Shown here one piece after another: positions 50,067-58,254 of a DNA stretch of 64,000 bases. Every line of letters starts with the position of its first letter. The stretch's first letter is position 1. The DNA lies in assembly GCF_014191605.1 (NCBI RefSeq), contig NZ_JACHWU010000004.1, forward strand, positions 414,859-478,858. The letters are read 5' to 3'. The translations under genes and the position numbers were made by a program. Source of the DNA: Prauserella isguenensis. GTDB taxonomy: Bacteria > Actinomycetota > Actinomycetes > Mycobacteriales > Pseudonocardiaceae. Below the pieces are notes generated by a model. That model did no database searches. It had not been told where the DNA came from and saw only the letters and a list, made by a program, of their open reading frames with translations.

Positions 50067-50788
50067 GGCGTCACCTCCAGCAGGTCGGCGAGATCCTGCA
50101 CGACGACATCGGCTCCGGCATCGCGGAGGGCGTCGGGTTGCCCGGCCCGGTCGACGCCGACGACGTGGCCGAAGCCGCCCGCCCTGCCTGCCTCGACCCC
50201 GGCGAGGGCGTCCTCGAACACGGCGGCGGCCTCCGGCGCGACACCGAGCAGGCGGGCGCAGGCGACGAACGAGTCGGGCGCGGGCTTGCCGCGCAGCCCT
50301 TCGGTCGTGATCGTCACCCCGTCGACACGCGCCTGGACGAACTCGTCGAGACCGGCCGCGTCGAGGACGCCCGCGGCGTTCGCCGACGAGGTGACGACCC
50401 CGATCGCCAGCCCCGCCTCCCGCACGGCCCGCAGGTAGCGCAGTGACCCCGGGAACGGGTCCACACCGGCTTCGTCGATGAGCCGCAGGACGAGGTCGTT
50501 CTTCCGGGTGCCGATGCCGTGGACGGTCTCCGCGTCGGGCGGGTCGTCCGGACCGCCCTCGGGTGGGTTCAGGCCGCGGGAGGCGAGGAACGCGCGCACG
50601 CCGTCGAGGCGGGGCCGCCCGTCGACGTGCGCCGCGTAGTCCTCGTCCGTGAACTCGCCCTCCCCGTGGCGGGCGAGGATCTCGTCGAAGGTGCGCCTCC
50701 ACGCGGCCCGGTGGAGCGACGCCGTGCTCGTGAGCACGCCGTCGAGATCGAACAGGCAGGTGGTGATCGCTGCGGGAAGGCCGATCAT
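50063..50788 (-). CDS. pgmB: Beta-phosphoglucomutase-like HAD hydrolase
   Basis: 241-residue HAD enzyme with a helical cap. Motif I is CLFDLDGVLT with both catalytic aspartates, followed by TSSANA (motif II), the Lys in GKPAPDSF (motif III) and FEDALAGVEAG (motif IV). The Thr-His-rich cap start SLHRAAW matches beta-phosphoglucomutases, which convert beta-G1P to G6P. It is first in the operon with the GH65 gene, overlapping it by 4 bases. TAGCGT lies 8 bases upstream of ATG 50788 on this strand and is the likely -10. Confidence 0.88.
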   Translation of the reverse strand: MIGLPAAITTCLFDLDGVLTSTASLHRAAWRRTFDEILARHGEGEFTDEDYAAHVDGRPRLDGVRAFLASRGLNPPEGGPDDPPDAETVHGIGTRKNDLVLRLIDEAGVDPFPGSLRYLRAVREAGLAIGVVTSSANAAGVLDAAGLDEFVQARVDGVTITTEGLRGKPAPDSFVACARLLGVAPEAAAVFEDALAGVEAGRAGGFGHVVGVDRAGQPDALRDAGADVVVQDLADLLEVTP

Positions 50789-50849
50789 GTGCCTCCACGC
50801 TAGTGGCCGTACGGCCGTCGTGCCACGCGCAGGGCCGGTGGCGGGTCGC

Positions 50850-51293
50850 TCAGTGCTGCCGGGACTCCGGGTGAGGGCGGACCCGGTGGATGAGCTCGTG
50901 CATGGTTTCGTCCGCGAGCCGGTAGTAGACCACCCGGCCGCGGCGTTGGGTGGTGACCAGCCCGTGCGCCCGCAGCAGCCGCAGGGCCTGGGAGACGGCC
51001 GTGTCGCTCATGTCCGCCGCGGCGGCGAGGTCGGAGACGCAGATCTCGCGGGCGTAGTGGATGCACACGAGTAGCGTCAGCCGCGACGGGTCGGCGATCA
51101 CCGAGAACCGCTGGGCCCACTCCTCGACGCTCTCGCGTTCGCCGAGGCCCGTCACGGCGGCGTCGACCCGATCCGGGTCGATCAGTCGCCGCGGCCGGCC
51201 GGGGCCGGTCGGCGCCGTGCCGGACGGGTCCGGATCGGTGTCCGACGGCTCCGGCGTGATGGGATGTTCCTGCTCGGTCGGCACGCCGCCCAT
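50850..51293 (-). CDS. ArsR/SmtB-family transcriptional regulator
   Basis: 147 residues from ATG 51293. A disordered Pro/Asp-rich N-terminus of about 50 residues precedes a winged helix with the recognition region MSDTAVSQALRLLRAHGLVTTQRRGRVVYYRL. The alpha-3 position reads EICVSDL, with one Cys rather than the ELCVCDL thiol pair. The C-terminal helix DETMHELIHRVRPHPE has a His/Asp pattern like the alpha-5 metal site of SmtB/NmtR-type sensors, so a borderline-metal sensor is possible. It starts 4 bases after the deacetylase stop, so the two are co-transcribed. Confidence 0.88.
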   Translation of the reverse strand: MGGVPTEQEHPITPEPSDTDPDPSGTAPTGPGRPRRLIDPDRVDAAVTGLGERESVEEWAQRFSVIADPSRLTLLVCIHYAREICVSDLAAAADMSDTAVSQALRLLRAHGLVTTQRRGRVVYYRLADETMHELIHRVRPHPESRQH

Positions 51294-51297
51294 GGTC

Positions 51298-52122
51298 TCA
51301 CCCGGATGAGTCCGACCGGGCTGTGACGGGCAGTCCGGCCATGAGGTCGGTCTCGGTGATCCCCGGACCACCGGAGGCACGGATGAACCATTCGGTGCCG
51401 AAGGCGAACGCGAACGCCTCGTCGGGCATCGCGAGGAAGAACGACTGCTCGGCGATCTGGCTCGCGTGCGCCCGCATGGCTGCGCGCTTGGCGTCGAGAT
51501 ACGGCGTCACGTCGACCGCGGCGGTGAGCACCGATTCCGGACTGCCGAACTCGGGTGCTGCGTCGATGTCCGGCAGTTCGACACCCGTGAGTTCCGGGGT
51601 GTCGGCCAGCTGCGCCATTCCGCGGAGCATGTGATCGCGGTTCTGTGCCGCCTCGTAGACGCGCGGAGTGCCCGCCAGTTCGGCGGCGCGCAGGCCCACG
51701 CGGTGCACCTGGATGTGGTCGGGGTGGCCGTAACCGCCGTTCGCGTCGTAGACGGTGAGCACGTCGGCGGCCTCCTCGCGCAGGATGCCGGCCAGCCGCT
51801 CCGCCGCCTCCGCGACGTCGGCCTGCCAGAACGTGCCCGCTTCCTCGTTGGACGGCTCGCCCATCATGCCCGAGTCGGTGTACCCGAGGAACTCCACGCG
51901 TGCGGCCCCGAGGATGTCGGCGGCGGCGTGGGTCTCGGCGACCCGGCGACGCCACAGCGGTTCGCCCGGCTCGAGCACCCCGTCGGTCACCTCGCCGAGT
52001 TCACCCCGCGTGGCGACCACGAGCACCACCCGGTGTCCCTGGTCGGCGGCCATGCGCATCACGCCGCCGCAGGTGATGCACTCGTCGTCCGGATGCGCGT
52101 GAAACGTCACCAGCGTCGCCAT
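51298..52122 (-). CDS. PIG-L/LmbE family zinc deacetylase
   Basis: 274 residues. The zinc motifs are FHAHPDDE at the N-terminus and GYGHPDHIQVH near residue 137, typical of MshB, Mca and other GlcNAc-type deacetylases or mycothiol S-conjugate amidases. ATG 52122 has TACGGT 8 bases upstream on this strand and no Shine-Dalgarno sequence, so it is probably leaderless. It forms an operon with the downstream ArsR regulator. A mycothiol-linked detoxification role is possible, but substrate assignment needs phylogeny. Confidence 0.9.
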   Translation of the reverse strand: MATLVTFHAHPDDECITCGGVMRMAADQGHRVVLVVATRGELGEVTDGVLEPGEPLWRRRVAETHAAADILGAARVEFLGYTDSGMMGEPSNEEAGTFWQADVAEAAERLAGILREEAADVLTVYDANGGYGHPDHIQVHRVGLRAAELAGTPRVYEAAQNRDHMLRGMAQLADTPELTGVELPDIDAAPEFGSPESVLTAAVDVTPYLDAKRAAMRAHASQIAEQSFFLAMPDEAFAFAFGTEWFIRASGGPGITETDLMAGLPVTARSDSSG

Positions 52123-52920
52123 GAGAGACGACCGTAGTCGTTCGGTCGCGTCGCCGTGCGGCCGCCGGTGCCGGGCGATGTGCCGTCGGTGTGGCACCGG
52201 CGGCGAGGCCGGCAGCTGCGGTCTGCGGCGAGCGGCGCCACCGGTCGAGGGGTGGTGCCGTTGAGGGCGGTGCCGTTGAGCCGAGGGCGTGGCGCGGAGA
52301 TCGCCGCAGCGCGGTGCAACGGGATTCCGCTCGACGATTAATCGCGGATGCGAAACGAGTTCGTGAGTTTCTTTCCGAATGTGGTCCATTATGGACGGCG
52401 GGCGACCGGGTGAGACGGGTATTGAAGTTCGTTTGCGACGGGCGTACCGTTTTCGGCAGCGGCGCCGGAGCTGTCGGCGCACCGTCGGCGGGTGCTGTGA
52501 TCAGGTACTTGTTCCGACGATTCGTGACTGGTTTCGCCGAGCGAATTCGCTCGGGGTAGGCGGAATCGCATCCGGTCGGCTCCGGTTTTGTTCGCCGCTA
52601 CGGGTATTCGCCATATCGCGGGATGTGGCGGCATCACCCGGCGGATCCGTGGGCCACGGGATCGCGGTGGCCGGTGGGAGACGCGGACCGCCGGGAGATG
52701 GGGTGCCGTGATGCGGTGCCGCCGGGCATCGATGCGGGGTGCCGGTGTCGTACTCGACGCCGCGGTGCCCGGTATCGCAGGGGCCGGTGTCGGGGTGGAC
52801 GCGGTGTCGACGACGGGGACACCGCGTGAACGGCATCCGGGGTCGGGCAGCGCAACGGCTTCGGGGCTCACAGCGCTTCGGGGCTCACAGCAGGGTGTGG
52901 AATCCGGGGGAGGGAATTTC
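52123..52920. other. 798-base region without a confident gene
   Basis: This gap lies between the divergent deacetylase and STAS genes. It contains the deacetylase promoter, a more AT-rich patch at about 52335-52400, and a tandem repeat near the STAS end. A frame open from 52588 runs in register into the STAS gene, but its extra N-terminus lacks any recognisable domain. I see no RNA gene or mobile element. Confidence 0.6.
52858..52891 (+). repeat. Perfect tandem 17-base repeat before the STAS gene
   Basis: GCTTCGGGGCTCACAGC occurs twice without spacer at 52858-52874 and 52875-52891. It ends 29 bases before the STAS ATG. The size is compatible with a duplication of regulatory sequence, but nothing else supports that. 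Confidence 0.9.
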
Positions 52921-53331
52921 ATGGAGACGGTCGTCGGCGCAAGATTCGGGGCGGGCACGATCTCGGCCACCGGTGTCGAGGTGGTGATCGAACCACGAAG
53001 TGCGGGCCTCGTGGTGACACATGTACTGGGGGAGATCGATCTGCTCGGAGTGTCGCTGTTGCGACCCTGTTTCGAGCATCAGTTACGCAATGTGAAGGCA
53101 CTCGTTCTTGATTTCACTGAGACGAGTTATCTGAGCGCTGCGGGGCTGTCACTTCTGTTGCAAACCGGAGTAGACGCGCGAGCACGAAACATTCCGTGGG
53201 CGCTCGCCGCGGCGCGGCCGGTCCTGCGCCCGATCGAGGTGACCGGCCTGGAGCGGCAGCTGCCCGTGTACCGCGAGGTCCCGCCCGCCGTCGACGCGGT
53301 ACTCGAACCCGGCCGGTCGTTGACGGCGTAG
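52921..53331 (+). CDS. STAS-domain protein (anti-sigma factor antagonist-like)
   Basis: 136 residues from ATG 52921, which has GGGGGAGGG about 7 bases upstream. The STAS fold is visible as VVTHVLGEIDLLGVSLL, VLDFTETSYLSAAGLSLL and ALAAARPVLRPIEVTGL. In SpoIIAA/RsbV the equivalent loop is (F/Y)xDS(S/T)GL with a phosphorylated Ser. Here it reads LSAAGL, so the phospho-acceptor position appears to be Ala. No anti-sigma kinase gene lies nearby. It may act in stress or sigma-factor control without the usual phosphorylation switch. Confidence 0.82.
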   Translation: METVVGARFGAGTISATGVEVVIEPRSAGLVVTHVLGEIDLLGVSLLRPCFEHQLRNVKALVLDFTETSYLSAAGLSLLLQTGVDARARNIPWALAAARPVLRPIEVTGLERQLPVYREVPPAVDAVLEPGRSLTA

Positions 53332-53519
53332 GCCTCCGACACCCGGGCCGGCTCCGCCCGTCCCTGTCCGGTCTGCCGTGCCGTGCGGTGAATTCCCTCC
53401 CCACTCACGGTTTCTCGTGGATGAACGGCAGCAGAACGGTGATCGGCGGTTCGGTCCGATCGGTCCGTTCCACTTCGGAGGCGTGCCGGGTCGCTGCGAG
53501 CTCGCGTACGGTCACGCCC

Positions 53520-54263
53520 ATGGACACGACCGCGCTGCCCGACGCCGTGCGCCGAGTGCTGCCGTTGCTGACCAGTGCGCCCCCGGATGCTCCGTTGCGC
53601 GACGGCTACCTCGACCTTCTGGGTTCCGGCGAGCCGCAGCCGAGCGGCCCGGTGCAGTCGCTGTGGGAGTCGCGCGCCGGCACGGCGGTGTACGAACCCG
53701 CGCAGGCGTTCGCCAGAAAGGTCGTGGCGCGACTGCGGCCGCCCGCGGAACGGCTACTCCTGCCGGGTGGCGGGACGGCGCTCGACGTGGGCTGCGGGCC
53801 CGGCACCGTGACGGCGGAACTGGGGCGTGACGTCGGCCGCGCAGGACTCGCGATCGGTGTCGACGTGTCCCGCTCGATGCTGCGACGCGCAGCGGGGGCA
53901 CATGCGCGCCCCAACGTCGGGTTTCTCCGGGCCGATGTCACGGAGCTGCCGTTCGGTGACGCGACCGTCGACGCCGTGACGTGCCTGATGGTGCTGCAGC
54001 TCGTGCACGACCAGGAGGCGGCGCTGGCCGAATGCGCGCGGGTGGTGGCGCCGGGCGGTCGGATCGCGGTCCTGCAGCCGGGGTACGCGGGTCCGGGCGC
54101 CGGTGTGGTCGCCGCGGCGGCGGGTCTCGCAGGGCTCCGGATGCCGGGCCACGAGGCGATCGCCGCGACGTTGCGTGCTCACGGCATGTCGGTCGTGGAG
54201 GCCGGCACGACGGCGCCCGTCGCGCAGGTGCTCGCCGAGAAACCCGTCGTGGGGCGTGGCTGA
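53520..54263 (+). CDS. Class I SAM-dependent methyltransferase (UbiE-like)
   Basis: 247 residues. Motif I is ALDVGCGPGTVTAELG near residue 89, followed by IGVDVSRSML, LRADVTELPFGDATVDAVTC and VVAPGGRIAVLQPG, typical of type-11 methyltransferases. ATG 53520 is preceded by TACGGT about 8 bases upstream, so a leaderless start is likely. It is convergent with the DUF2237 gene, with a 13-base gap. The substrate is unknown. Confidence 0.87.
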   Translation: MDTTALPDAVRRVLPLLTSAPPDAPLRDGYLDLLGSGEPQPSGPVQSLWESRAGTAVYEPAQAFARKVVARLRPPAERLLLPGGGTALDVGCGPGTVTAELGRDVGRAGLAIGVDVSRSMLRRAAGAHARPNVGFLRADVTELPFGDATVDAVTCLMVLQLVHDQEAALAECARVVAPGGRIAVLQPGYAGPGAGVVAAAAGLAGLRMPGHEAIAATLRAHGMSVVEAGTTAPVAQVLAEKPVVGRG

Positions 54264-54276
54264 CGTACCCGCGGAC

Positions 54277-54666
54277 TCAGAGCAGGCTGCTCGGATCCGT
54301 CGGCACGTCCACCGCGTGTTCGCGGAGCACCTCGAGGGGGATGACCTCGGTAGCACGTTCGTGGGTCGCTGCCAGCACGACCGGAGGGGCGGCGCCCGCT
54401 TCGTGTGCCTGGAGCCAGCGGTCCGAGCAGACGCACCAGCGGTCTCCGGGACTCAGGCCGGGGAAGCCGAACTCCGGGCGTGCCGCCGTGAGGTCGTTGC
54501 CCACGCCCCGTTGCTGGGCGAGGAACTCGGTCGTCACCACGGCGCAGACGGCATGGTTGCCGGGATCGTCGTCGCCGGTCTCGCAGTAGCCCGTGCGGTA
54601 GTAGCCGGTCAGCGGGTCCGTGCCGCACGGTTCGAGCTCGCCGCCGAGGATGTTGCGCTCGCTCAT
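54277..54666 (-). CDS. DUF2237 family protein
   Basis: 129 residues from ATG 54666. It matches the DUF2237 family in length and motifs: the start NILGGELEPCGTDPLTGYYR, the central VCAVVTTEFLAQQRGVGNDL, FGFPGLSPGDRWCVCSDRWLQA, and the ending TEVIPLEVLREHAVD. The conserved cysteines suggest metal or redox chemistry, but no function is established for the family. An in-frame extension upstream overlaps the GntR pseudogene and is rejected. Confidence 0.88.
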   Translation of the reverse strand: MSERNILGGELEPCGTDPLTGYYRTGYCETGDDDPGNHAVCAVVTTEFLAQQRGVGNDLTAARPEFGFPGLSPGDRWCVCSDRWLQAHEAGAAPPVVLAATHERATEVIPLEVLREHAVDVPTDPSSLL

Positions 54667-54778
54667 GGTTCCACGGTGACACGACCGGTGGTCGTACCGA
54701 CAGCGGCGCGCGCGGATTCGCGTGGTATCGGCCCGGTGTCGTGGTCGTGCGACGGGCCGCGGCCGTACCCGAGCCGGG

Positions 54779-55036
54779 TCATTCGGGGTGTGCGACGAAC
54801 GTGCCCTTCGACTTGAGGGTCTGCACGAGTCCGCGTTCGCGCAGGATGCGCGTCGCCTTGCGAACGGTGTCGAGCGCGACGCCGTACTCCTCGGCCAGCG
54901 AGCGTTCGCCGGGCATGCGCCTGCCGGGGGTTCACTCGCCGGTGGCAATGAGTCCGGCGAGATGTTCGGCCAGCAGCTCGTATTCGTACCCGGTCTTGTT
55001 GTCCGGGTTGTACCTGCGTGGTGCGGGACCGCTCAT
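54779..55036 (-). pseudogene. GntR-family regulator interrupted by an in-frame TGA
   Basis: The frame from ATG 55036 encodes MSGPAPRRYNPDNKTGYEYE and the start of a winged helix. A TGA at 54934-54932 then stops it after 34 codons. The same frame continues with RRMPGERSLAEEYGVALDTV and ends KSKGTFVAHPE at a TGA at 54781-54779. Together the halves form a complete 84-residue small GntR regulator with only codon 35 replaced by stop, where Leu or similar would be expected after ATGE. An internal ATG at 54916 could start the second half, but that lacks the first helix. Confidence 0.85.
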
Positions 55037-55365
55037 GGCCTCGACATTAGAACGGTCCTGAGCTGCACGAAGTTGTGGAACGCGGCACACCGCGTCGGTC
55101 CGCGTCGCTCCACTCGGCAACGCGCTGTAGCGCGTCGTGTCCATTCCGTGCTAGCTTACCGCTCACAGCGCGCTTCGCGGGCCGCTCACCAGCGAGAACG
55201 CGCGTCGGAGCAGGAGGTCGCGCGTGGCCCCTCGCTGTCGGGAGCTCGCCGGCCGAAGGCGCTTCCGACGGTCCTGGACGACGGACTCGGTCGTCGGATG
55301 AGGGGCGGATCACCGTCGGAGGGTGGTGCGCGGTGGACGAGACGACAGAGACGGGGGAACCGCCG
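55037..55365. other. 329-base gap between the GntR pseudogene and the next gene
   Basis: The left part holds the GntR promoter on the minus strand, with TAATGT a few bases before the ATG at 55036. The rest is a frame open from 55075 in register with the downstream gene, but it has poor codon character and no recognisable domain. GTG 55333 remains possible as the downstream start. No other feature is seen. Confidence 0.5.
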
Positions 55366-56367
55366 ATGGGTATCAGTGGCAGGGCCGATCTGCCGTGGAC
55401 GGCGTCGGCGGTCGACGGCGTGCGGCGCCGGGCGGCCGAGTACGGTCCGCACGACGGGTCCGTCGAGTGGAGTCGGCGTCGTCAGGAGTCACTCGACGTC
55501 GAGGCCTGGGAAGTCCGCAGGTGTGGCAGGACCGCGCGGCTGTGGACCGCGGAGTTGCTGGTCAGGACGGCCGCACCGAACGCAGTGGACGCGGCCTTTC
55601 GGCTCGTGACGCTGGCGCACCCGTACCACCGCACCGGTCATGTGCCGAGGTTGTACTCCGTGGCCGGGCCGATCCTGTGGCGGGGCGCGGCGGCAGGTGT
55701 CTCCGCCGAGGAGGACGTCGACGGAGGTGGTCCCGAACCGTCCCCTGCGCCTCCGTCCGGACCCTCTCCCGGTACCTCTGCGGGAACCTCGGCGGGAACG
55801 CAGCACCCCGCGCTGGTGGGAGGGTCGCCGCACCGCGGGGGCGCGACCCGCGAGGAGGCCGAGCGAGCCCGGGCCGCGGACCATGCGGTGGCGCTCGAAC
55901 TCGCGGGCCGGGGCGTGCGCCGGGCGCCGCCGAGGCACGCACCCGGATGGCCGTGCTGGCAGGTGTGGCAGCGGGTGTCCTTCCTGGCCGGGCCGGGGGA
56001 CGCGCCCGCGCGTGCGGCCGAGCTGGCGGCCACGGTCGTCGACACCCGCGGTGCGCCCGCTGCTGCGGTCACCCGGCTCGCCCCGCAGGACGGCAGGCGG
56101 GATCCGGTCGACGGCCACCTCGTACATCCCGCGTGTGACCTCGGACCGCACCGGATCGACGCCCTGTGGGACGACTTCGACGCGGTCGAGACCGGCCTGG
56201 GCGATCCGGGTGAGCCCGTCGCACTGGCCGCCGTGTGTCTGGCCGCCGCACGGGAGGTCCGTGCGGAGTTCGGTCTCGGGGACGGCGATCCGGTGCCCGC
56301 CGCACATCGGGCGCGTTGCGCCGCGACGAGCGGTGCCGGGGGAGCGGAACCGAGAGCGGACCGGTGA
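55366..56367 (+). CDS. Hypothetical protein
   Basis: 333 residues from ATG 55366, which has GGGGGAA upstream; GTG 55333 would add 11. I recognise no family. Visible are a first domain with Trp/Arg-rich segments (SVEWSRRRQESLDVEAWEV, HPYHRTGHVPRLYSVAG), a Pro/Ser/Gly linker at about residues 122-150 (PSPGTSAGTSAGT) and an Ala-rich C-terminal domain with QVWQRVSFLAGPGDAPA and DALWDDFDAVETG. No signal peptide or membrane helix is seen. Its 3' end is 6 bases from the opposing c-di-GMP protein gene. Codon use looks genuine. Confidence 0.6.
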   Translation: MGISGRADLPWTASAVDGVRRRAAEYGPHDGSVEWSRRRQESLDVEAWEVRRCGRTARLWTAELLVRTAAPNAVDAAFRLVTLAHPYHRTGHVPRLYSVAGPILWRGAAAGVSAEEDVDGGGPEPSPAPPSGPSPGTSAGTSAGTQHPALVGGSPHRGGATREEAERARAADHAVALELAGRGVRRAPPRHAPGWPCWQVWQRVSFLAGPGDAPARAAELAATVVDTRGAPAAAVTRLAPQDGRRDPVDGHLVHPACDLGPHRIDALWDDFDAVETGLGDPGEPVALAAVCLAAAREVRAEFGLGDGDPVPAAHRARCAATSGAGGAEPRADR

Positions 56368-56373
56368 ACCCGC

Positions 56374-58116
56374 TCAGCCCGCGGACGCCGACGTACCGGA
56401 ACCGCTCGGCGTGCCGCGGAGCACGTCGACGTAGTCGGTGCCCGGCCTGCCGCACACCCAGCTCGACCCCGCCAGGTTCTTGGCGTGCTTCTTCAAGGGC
56501 GCGAGCAGCCGGGAGATCTCGCCGTACGACTCGATCGACCGCCGCGGGCACCACAGCGTGGACAACGAGACCGTCACCGGCATCCCGTCGGCGGACCACC
56601 GGGTGTCCAACATCGCGTCGGCGAGGGCGCGGATCGTGTCCGTCCCGCAGGAGATGAGGAAGTCGTCGCCGCCGACGTGGCTGACGGTCACGCCGCCCAG
56701 GTCCGTGGCGAGGCGCGTGAGGGCCCGCCCGATCGCGCGGATGACGTCGTCGCCTGCGGCGAAACCGGCCGTGTCGTTGATGGTCTTGAAGGAGTCGATG
56801 TCCAGCCACCCGACGACCAGCGGTTCGTTGGCGGCGAGGCGCCGGTCGACGTCCCTGGCCACGGCGTCGCTGCCGGGCAGGCGCGTCAGCGGGTTCAGCG
56901 CCGCCGCCTGCTCCACCTTCGCCTCGGCCATGCCGCGGACCAGCTCGTGCATCAGCACCACGCCCTGGCACCGGCCCGACTCGTCGATGACGACCACGTC
57001 GTCGGAGGCGCGGCCGGACGGGCCGTCGCTGACGAGGTCCAGCACCTCCAGCGCCGACGCCGAGTCGCGGATCACGTGCGGTGGGTCGGCGAGCCGTCGC
57101 GCCGGCCGGTGGGCGTGGAGAGCGTGCCCGAACGGGCCGGTGACGCCGAGCAGGAACCGGGTGCGGTCGATCGACCAGCGCGGTTTGCCGTCGCCGTCGA
57201 CGCCGACGAGGCCGCTGAGCGCGTCGTCCTCCACGAGCACCGTGCGGACCTCTTCGCAGGTGGCGTCGGCGGACACGGTCCGGGCCGGCCGGAGGAAGTC
57301 CTTGATCGCGGGTGTGCCACCGGACGGGTACACGTCGCGGCCGGGATGCGCGGGCGCGATGGCACCGGCGGGCACGGAGCCGGCACCCGCCGGTGCGAAC
57401 AGATTTCCCTGCACCAGGCCGATCCCGAGACCACGCACCATGTCCAGCTGATCCTCGGTCTCGACCCCGGTCGCCACGAGCCGCACGCCGGTGCGGTCGG
57501 CGAAGTGCACGAGCGCTTCGGTCAGGGCCGCCGTCGGGGTGTCGTCCGGCAGCCTGCCGAGGGAACTCCGGTCCAGCTTCACCATGTCGGTCCGCGACTC
57601 GGCGAGCAGGTTGAGGGGGAGATCGGCGGCGCCGAGCCCGTCGAAGGCGAGCCGGAAGCCGTGCGCGGCGAGCCGGTTCAGTCCATCGAGCAGTGCCGCG
57701 GGCGGGGCCGTGTGGAACGGTGGGCCGACCTCGAAGACGACGTCGTGGGGCCTGCGGCCGGTCTCACGCAACGCGGTGAGTAGCGGCTCGAGTGACGACG
57801 ACGGCGATGCAGCGGTCAGCGCCGTGACGTTGAGATGCAGCGGCAGTCGCATGGCATGGTGTTCGGCCTCGTGGACCGCGCGTGCCGCGAGGCCCGTATC
57901 CGCCTGCACCAGCCTGCCGAGGCGCATCGCGGATTCAAGCAGCTCACTTATGCGTCCCGAGGCCGGGCGGGCCAGTGCCTCCACGGCCACTGCACTTCCC
58001 GTGTGCAGGCTGTAGAGCGGTTGGAACGCGAATTGAACCTGATTCAACACCGACTCCTGTCCGTCCGAATCCGGGTGCATCCGGACCGACTCAGCGAGCA
58101 GTCGCCCGATACTCAC
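56374..58116 (-). CDS. EAL-CBS-GGDEF cyclic-di-GMP family protein with altered motifs
   Basis: 580 residues from GTG 58116; ATG 58080 is an alternative. Domain order is EAL (about residues 25-250), a CBS-like pair (about 270-400) and GGDEF (about 410-560). The EAL motif VEALARP, HLNVT, VKLDRS and VQGNLF are present, but the DDFGxGY-type loop reads FDGLGAAD, losing the second metal Asp. The GGDEF signature reads GGDDF. Either or both activities may be lost, leaving a binding or sensing role. There is no transmembrane segment. The order matches known EAL-CBS-GGDEF proteins of other bacteria. Confidence 0.85.
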   Translation of the reverse strand: MSIGRLLAESVRMHPDSDGQESVLNQVQFAFQPLYSLHTGSAVAVEALARPASGRISELLESAMRLGRLVQADTGLAARAVHEAEHHAMRLPLHLNVTALTAASPSSSLEPLLTALRETGRRPHDVVFEVGPPFHTAPPAALLDGLNRLAAHGFRLAFDGLGAADLPLNLLAESRTDMVKLDRSSLGRLPDDTPTAALTEALVHFADRTGVRLVATGVETEDQLDMVRGLGIGLVQGNLFAPAGAGSVPAGAIAPAHPGRDVYPSGGTPAIKDFLRPARTVSADATCEEVRTVLVEDDALSGLVGVDGDGKPRWSIDRTRFLLGVTGPFGHALHAHRPARRLADPPHVIRDSASALEVLDLVSDGPSGRASDDVVVIDESGRCQGVVLMHELVRGMAEAKVEQAAALNPLTRLPGSDAVARDVDRRLAANEPLVVGWLDIDSFKTINDTAGFAAGDDVIRAIGRALTRLATDLGGVTVSHVGGDDFLISCGTDTIRALADAMLDTRWSADGMPVTVSLSTLWCPRRSIESYGEISRLLAPLKKHAKNLAGSSWVCGRPGTDYVDVLRGTPSGSGTSASAG

Positions 58117-58254
58117 ACAACCGTGCTGAGTCCATCAACCACGACGACCACACGCGAGCGTCGGTTCCTGTCCATCCGGGCGAAATCTTGCTGAACGAAC
58201 CGGCCGCGCCCCGTGACACGGACGTGTGACCTCGGCAAGGGTGCCAGCGTGAAC

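Noticed and set aside
50067..50798. Upstream extension of the GH65 gene to a 1056-residue product
   Set aside because: The extension is an alternate frame of pgmB. ATG 50066 overlaps the pgmB stop and starts the recognisable GH65 domain.
52588..52920. Longer start for the STAS gene
   Set aside because: The added 111 residues show no domain, contain a tandem DNA repeat, and ATG 52921 has a good ribosome site directly before the STAS fold.
54932..54934. TGA in the GntR gene as selenocysteine
   Set aside because: GntR regulators have no Sec site, and no SECIS-like hairpin is evident after the codon. Nonsense mutation or error is simpler.
58201..58254. PHO box before phoD
   Set aside because: I looked for paired GTTCACC-type direct repeats upstream of phoD and did not find a convincing match, so none is annotated.
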